Shown here: positions 5,974-9,451 of the stretch, one piece after another
How the letters are laid out: each line of letters begins with the position of its first letter
Position numbering within the stretch: position 1 is the first letter of the stretch
NCBI GenBank assembly: GCA_965661355.1
Contig: CBFIDI010000049.1
Coordinates: forward strand, 1 to 9,451
Source: CAMCFD01 sp965661355
GTDB taxonomy: Bacteria > Pseudomonadota > Alphaproteobacteria > Rickettsiales > UBA1997
Direction of reading: 5' to 3'
Length of the DNA stretch: 9,451 nt
Position numbers and translations under genes: made by a program
Notes under the pieces: model-generated
Database searches by the model: none
What the model was told of the DNA's origin: nothing
What the model saw: only the letters and a program-made list of their open reading frames with translations

Positions 5974-7077
5974 ATGACAAAAGAAGAATATACAAAATTT
6001 ATCGAAAATTATATTGAAAAAGTTAAGTCTAGATCTGGTCAAATGTTAGGATATCCTATAGCTAAAGATTTTGATTACAGCGATCTTTACGAGCTTTTGA
6101 AATATCCGCTTAATAATCTTGGTGACCCTCTGGTAGAGTCAACTTACGATCTAAATTCAAGGTCAATAGAGCGCGAAGTTGTTGAATTTTTTGCCGATAT
6201 ATTCAACGCCCCTAAAGATAATTTTTGGGGATACGTTACAAATGGCGGTTCAGAAGGTAATTTATACGCTCTTTATCTTGCCAGAGAGCTTTATCCGAGC
6301 GCGATGGTTTATTTTTCGGAAAGTACTCATTACAGCGTTCAGAAGAATATTCATTTACTTAACATGAATTCAATAACCATAAGGTCGCAAGACAATGGCG
6401 AGATTGACTATGATGATTTGCACGACGCTGTACACGAGCATCGCGATAAGCCGGCGATAATTTTTGCTAATATTGGCACTACAATGACCGAGGCAAAAGA
6501 TGATATTGGTAAAATTAAACTAGCTCTAAAAAAATCAGCAATCAGAAATTTTTATATCCACGCAGACGCCGCTCTTAGCGGAACTTATTTGGCATTATTG
6601 AAGTCTGAGCCAAAATTTGACTTTGCCGCCGGATCTGACTCGGTAGCAATTTCGGGCCATAAATTTATTGGTTCGCCAATTCCCTGTGGCGTTGTTGTTG
6701 TAAAAAAATCATATCGCGACAGAATTGGTCAAACAATTCCTTATATTGGCACCGTAGACACAACGATTACGGGCTCTAGAAATGGCCATAGCCCAATTTT
6801 TTTATGGTATGCAATTAAAAAAATGGGCCCAAAAAAAATGAAAGAAAGGGCGTTAAATTCAATGAAAATAGCTGATTATCTTAAGGGTAAACTCAATGAC
6901 CTTGGTCTTAATGCGTGGCAAAATAAAAATTCTATTACTGTGGTTTTTGATAGGCCAAGCGATAAAATATGCAAAAAATGGCAACTTGCTAGCGAAGATA
7001 ACATGACTCATGTTATTTGCATGCCCGGAATTGACAAAGATTTAATAGACTTGTTTTTAAAAGATCTAGAAAAATAA
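5974..7077 (+). CDS. hdc: PLP-dependent histidine decarboxylase-like enzyme (group II decarboxylase)
   Basis: Pyridoxal-phosphate decarboxylase closely resembling Gram-negative histidine decarboxylase of the Morganella morganii type (histidine to histamine plus CO2). It has 367 residues against about 378 in that family. Motifs in order: DFDYSDL 32-38; GYVTNGGSEGN 86-96 (cofactor phosphate region); THYSV with His119, which stacks on the PLP ring in the family; NGEIDYDDL 141-149; IIFANIGTT 162-170; HADAALSG 196-203 with Asp198 facing the pyridine nitrogen; SGHK 227-230 with the Schiff-base Lys230; GSPIPCGVVVVKK 233-245; TITGSRNGH 264-272; NKNSITVVF 317-325. All catalytic residues are present, so it should be active. 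Plant-type serine decarboxylases share these motifs, so serine is an alternative substrate. Three 60-base blocks hand-counted at 40-50% GC (6121-6180, 6541-6660), though another (6841-6900) was 32%. It stands alone with its own promoter; no transporter is adjacent. Confidence 0.88.
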   Translation: MTKEEYTKFIENYIEKVKSRSGQMLGYPIAKDFDYSDLYELLKYPLNNLGDPLVESTYDLNSRSIEREVVEFFADIFNAPKDNFWGYVTNGGSEGNLYALYLARELYPSAMVYFSESTHYSVQKNIHLLNMNSITIRSQDNGEIDYDDLHDAVHEHRDKPAIIFANIGTTMTEAKDDIGKIKLALKKSAIRNFYIHADAALSGTYLALLKSEPKFDFAAGSDSVAISGHKFIGSPIPCGVVVVKKSYRDRIGQTIPYIGTVDTTITGSRNGHSPIFLWYAIKKMGPKKMKERALNSMKIADYLKGKLNDLGLNAWQNKNSITVVFDRPSDKICKKWQLASEDNMTHVICMPGIDKDLIDLFLKDLEK

Positions 7078-7191
7078 TTTTATTTGCCAATTTTAAACAT
7101 ATCTAAAATTGAGCTTTTCTCTAGGGGTTATTTTTATTTTAACTTTCTTGATATTTACGATTTATTTTAAAATTAACAAAAAATATTATTC

Positions 7192-8424
7192 ATGAAAAAT
7201 AATGAAATATATACTGCAAAAAGTGGTTTAAGAATATGTTGCGACGAAATGAAAGATGTTGAAACTGTCTCTGTTGGAGTTTTTGTTGGCTCGGGAAGTA
7301 GAAATGAAGAAAAATCTAATAACGGAATTTCTCATTTTTTAGAGCATATGGCTTTTAAAGGTACAAAAACTAGAAATGCTAAGCAAATTGCTGAAGATTT
7401 TGAAAATATTGGTGGTAAAATTAACGCTTACACCTCAAGAGAAAAAACAGTTTATTATGCTAAGGTTTTAAAAAAAGATGCTGAATTTGCTGTTGAGTTT
7501 CTTGCTGACATTGTTCAAAATTCAATTTTTGATGAAAAAGAGCTAGAAAGAGAGCGTGGAGTTATCTTGCAAGAAATAGCGATGACAAACGATGCGCCCG
7601 ATGATATAATATTTGATTATTTTCAAGAAACCGCATATCCTAATCAGGCGATAGGAAGGTCTATTTTAGGGCCGATAAGCAATATAGAAAAGTTTTCGCG
7701 CCAAGATTTTATTCAATATACAAATAACAACTATAATTATTCTAATATAGCCCTTGCCGCTGCGGGAAATATTAAGCAGGAAAAGTTAGAAAAATGGGGC
7801 GAAAAATATTTCAATAATTTAGGTACGCAAAAAGTGAAAAAGCCGACAAAAGCTAAATATGTTGGCGGCAAAATTCTCAAAGAAAAGGATCTTGAGCAGG
7901 TAAATTTAATTTTGGGATTTGATGGGATTTCATATATTGATGATGATTATTACAAGGTTAAAATTCTCTCGTCAATTTTAGGCGGAGGAATGTCTTCGCG
8001 ACTTTTTCAATCTGTAAGAGAAGTTAAGGGTTTAGCCTATAATATTCAAGCATTTAATATGTCTTACCAAGATTGTGGAGTTTTTGCAATTTATGCTGCT
8101 ACCTCTCAAGATAAGGTTTCTCAATTATTGCAAGCCTCGGAAAATGAAATAGAGAAAATTTGCACTGATATTTCGGCGCAAGAATTAAAAAGAGCTAAAA
8201 AACAACTTGAATCTTCCTTTTTAATGGCAAAAGAGAGTTCTTCTTCAAGAATGCAAAAAATTGGATCCAATATATTGTCGCACAACAAAATATTGGACGA
8301 GAAAGATATTTTAGATAAGGTAAAAAATGTAACCAAACAAGATATCTTAAATATTTCTAATAAATTATTTTGTAGCAATAGTTTAAAATCATTTGCCGCA
8401 ATAGGAAAGGTTGAAGGTTTGTAA
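7192..8424 (+). CDS. M16 family zinc metallopeptidase, mitochondrial-processing-peptidase beta-like
   Basis: Zinc peptidase of the pitrilysin (M16B) family, related to the beta subunit of the mitochondrial processing peptidase; rickettsial members are known as MPP-like peptidases. It has 410 residues, normal for the single-chain form with two homologous halves. The inverted zinc motif HFLEH at 48-52 supplies His48, His52 and catalytic Glu51. The third zinc ligand is probably Glu128 in ERGVILQEI. In the C-terminal half, GGGMSSRLFQSVREVKGLAY (264-283) carries the conserved Arg270 and Tyr283 of the substrate-binding pair. There is no signal peptide, so a cytoplasmic enzyme degrading or trimming peptides is likely. 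The ATG at 7192 fits the family N-terminus; no Shine-Dalgarno sequence or convincing promoter is visible in the 114-base gap upstream. The family is certain; the natural substrate is not. Confidence 0.94.
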   Translation: MKNNEIYTAKSGLRICCDEMKDVETVSVGVFVGSGSRNEEKSNNGISHFLEHMAFKGTKTRNAKQIAEDFENIGGKINAYTSREKTVYYAKVLKKDAEFAVEFLADIVQNSIFDEKELERERGVILQEIAMTNDAPDDIIFDYFQETAYPNQAIGRSILGPISNIEKFSRQDFIQYTNNNYNYSNIALAAAGNIKQEKLEKWGEKYFNNLGTQKVKKPTKAKYVGGKILKEKDLEQVNLILGFDGISYIDDDYYKVKILSSILGGGMSSRLFQSVREVKGLAYNIQAFNMSYQDCGVFAIYAATSQDKVSQLLQASENEIEKICTDISAQELKRAKKQLESSFLMAKESSSSRMQKIGSNILSHNKILDEKDILDKVKNVTKQDILNISNKLFCSNSLKSFAAIGKVEGL

Positions 8425-8453
8425 TTGAAATAGAAGTTGGTTATTTTTGGAGA

Positions 8454-8584
8454 AGGTAAGACTTGTAAAATATAATTGCTAATCTATTAAAAGATAGGTT
8501 TGTTGCGTGTGTTGGTTTTTTTATGACTAAAGCAATCATTAGGTTTTTTAATTCTGGAGGTGTCAGAACTTACAAGTCTTACTT
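8454..8584 (+). ncRNA. Possible structured RNA or small palindromic element closed by a 13-bp inverted repeat
   Basis: gtaagacttgtaa (8456-8468) is the exact reverse complement of 8570-8582; one G-U and one A-U pair extend the stem to 8454/8584. Inside, attgct (8475-8480) pairs with agcaat (8531-8536), enclosing two hairpins that abut it: 8481-8487/8494-8500 (7 bp, one G-U) and 8512-8516/8526-8530 (5 bp, one G-U). A further perfect 5-bp stem with a 7-base loop lies at 8552-8556/8564-8568, next to the closing stem. The result is a branched, cloverleaf-like fold. It matches no RNA family I recognise: no CCA end, no T-loop sequence, no SRP tetraloop region. A MITE-like element with terminal inverted repeats is an alternative, though no clear target-site duplication flanks it. 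Strand is assigned by folding on +; the other strand would fold nearly as well. Confidence 0.35.
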
Positions 8585-8600
8585 AAGGTCTAGTATATCA

Positions 8601-8649
8601 TAAATTTAGATTATCTACAAGATAATATATATTAAATCTATTAAATTTA
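8601..8649. repeat. Imperfect inverted repeat (hairpin)
   Basis: taaatttagat (8601-8611) pairs with 8636-8649 with a 3-base bulge. An inner stem, attatc (8610-8615) with gataat (8621-8626), closes a tacaa loop; the two stems share bases 8610-8611, so they would compete there. It lies 16 bases after the larger inverted-repeat structure. Confidence 0.4.
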
Positions 8650-8662
8650 CAATAAAATATCA

Positions 8663-8687
8663 AAAATGTAGCGTTTTGCAACATTTT
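8663..8687. repeat. Short hairpin with GC-containing core
   Basis: aaaatgt (8663-8669) pairs with acatttt (8681-8687). After one A-A mismatch, GC (8671-8672) pairs with GC (8678-8679) around a gtttt loop. No T-run follows, so it is not a standard terminator. Confidence 0.4.
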
Positions 8688-8805
8688 GTATCTTAGATAG
8701 ACTGATCAAAAGCAAATATAGATAGATTAAAACAACATCTTTATTGCTAAAATATTAAATAATTTGCTGTTTTTTGTTAATTTTGCGTCAATAATTTTTG
8801 TCAAA

Positions 8806-8818
8806 TAGCTTCAAGATG
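8806..8818 (+). repeat. Short direct repeat tagcttcaagatg, copy 1
   Basis: The sequence tagcttcaagatg recurs at 9058-9071 with one extra T. It is part of the diverged repeat pattern of the final gene-free region. Confidence 0.4.
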
Positions 8819-8879
8819 TGACTTTAAATATTGATTAGGTTCTAGAAAAGATTGCAATATTTAAACTTTATTATTTATT

Positions 8880-8894
8880 ATTATTTGCTAAAAA
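8880..8894 (+). repeat. Direct repeat attatttgctaaaaa, copy 1
   Basis: This 15-base sequence is identical at 9029-9043, 149 bases downstream. aataatttgctg near 8759 may be a further degenerate copy. Confidence 0.45.
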
Positions 8895-9028
8895 GCTTCA
8901 CGAAGATAAATTATTATAAAAAATGAATGATATCGTCACATTAGAAAGTATTTATAAATTTTAAGTGTCCGTATCCTTTCTTTTGGCTTTAAAGTTATAT
9001 ATTTTATATTAAGTTGATTTTTTTATTA

Positions 9029-9071
9029 ATTATTTGCTAAAAATATTTTGTTTTAGGTAGCTTTCAAGATG
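9029..9071 (+). repeat. Direct repeats attatttgctaaaaa (copy 2) and tagctttcaagatg (copy 2)
   Basis: 9029-9043 repeats 8880-8894 exactly, and 9058-9071 repeats 8806-8818 with one inserted T. The two modules are close together here but in a different order and spacing from their earlier copies. Confidence 0.4.
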
Positions 9072-9134
9072 AAAAATGTAAGATATTATTGAAAATTATT
9101 ATTAAAGATAAATTACTTAGTTAAAAATAAGTTT

Positions 9135-9290
9135 GTCAATAATGGTTTGTATGATGAATTAATCGTTAAAATCTAAAAATATCTGTTACCAAGACATGTT
9201 TTTTTAATAAAATTATTAATCTAAAATTATTGTTTAAGGATGAATTTCATTATAAATAAGATCTTAAAATTAGGGGCTTTTATTATATTC
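9135..9290 (+). repeat. Diverged repeat segment, matched around 5492-5640
   Basis: Counterpart of the segment before the decarboxylase gene. The blocks gtcaata, ttaatcgttaaaatc (9159-9173), tttttaataaaatt (9201-9214) and aaaattagggg (about 9266) occur in the same order as there. Both copies appear noncoding. Confidence 0.4.
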
Positions 9291-9451
9291 TTAAAATATA
9301 GTTGAATAAAATATTAATTTAATTAAGTTTTCTTACTTTAAGTCGGTAATTATTAACTAGATTTTTAATATTTAGAAAAATGGAAAAATAACGGCTTGAA
9401 TTTTAATAATTTTCTTAGACGAAACTGATGAACTCTGAGTTGTAATATTAT

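Larger units (their letters stand above)
8425..9451. other. 1027-base AT-rich gene-free region with inverted repeats and diverged direct repeats
   Basis: No recognisable coding sequence occurs on either strand. The first 265 bases hold three consecutive inverted-repeat structures: 8454-8584, 8601-8649 and 8663-8687. Downstream lie short direct repeats: attatttgctaaaaa at 8880-8894 and 9029-9043; tagcttcaagatg at 8806-8818 and tagctttcaagatg at 9058-9071. Segments near 9135-9290 resemble 5492-5640. No tRNA T-arm motif, transposase fragment or CRISPR repeat pattern is seen. Confidence 0.5.

Noticed and set aside
6179..6367. 62-codon + strand frame inside the decarboxylase gene
   Set aside because: Out-of-frame overlap with a strongly supported gene; no family resemblance.
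8121..8378. 85-codon minus-strand frame inside the M16 peptidase gene
   Set aside because: Antisense shadow of the peptidase; no domain seen.
8471..8476. Perfect TATAAT as a promoter inside the inverted-repeat element
   Set aside because: The best -35 (TTGGAG at 18 bases) matches only three positions, and TATAAT is common by chance in such AT-rich DNA.
8454..8584. Known transposon with target-site duplication
   Set aside because: Flanking bases show no convincing duplication, and no transposase fragment is present. A MITE remains possible but unproven.

Overview
The window looks like part of the genome of an AT-rich, probably host-associated alphaproteobacterium, most plausibly of the order Rickettsiales. 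This is inference from four things: low GC (around 30% by eye), a YebC that begins MAGHSKF, a single MPP-like M16 peptidase, and long gene-free AT-rich stretches. I cannot place it at genus level. All recognisable genes lie on the + strand.

Layout. Positions 2-454 hold the C-terminal part of UMP kinase (pyrH), followed after 8 bases by yebC (463-1212). After a 38-47 base gap comes a membrane-anchored AlgX/AlgJ-type SGNH O-acetyltransferase-like protein (1260-2363). Next are argC (2436-3476), a 368-base gap, and mnmE (3845-5161). An 812-base gene-free region (5162-5973) precedes a PLP-dependent histidine-decarboxylase-like gene (5974-7077). A 114-base gap leads to an M16 zinc peptidase of the mitochondrial-processing-peptidase type (7192-8424). 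The last 1027 bases (8425-9451) contain no recognisable gene.

How the genes fit together. PyrH (pyrimidine nucleotides), YebC (translation at difficult peptide motifs), MnmE (tRNA wobble modification) and the M16 peptidase are ordinary housekeeping genes. The AlgX/AlgJ-like protein, ArgC and the decarboxylase are more lineage-specific: cell-surface glycan acetylation, arginine or ornithine synthesis, and amine production. None has a pathway partner in the window, so they look like scattered single genes, not an operon. Only pyrH-yebC, possibly with the acetyltransferase-like gene, looks co-transcribed. Only the acetyltransferase-like gene has a clear Shine-Dalgarno sequence.

The two long gene-free regions are the least explained part. 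They share diverged, partly colinear repeat segments. The first carries an exact 23-base direct repeat. The second opens with a 13-base perfect inverted repeat that closes a 131-base segment able to form a branched, cloverleaf-like fold (8454-8584), followed by two more hairpins. This may be an uncharacterised structured RNA or a small palindromic or MITE-like element. It is the best candidate here for something undescribed. I found no tRNA, rRNA, CRISPR array or transposase gene.
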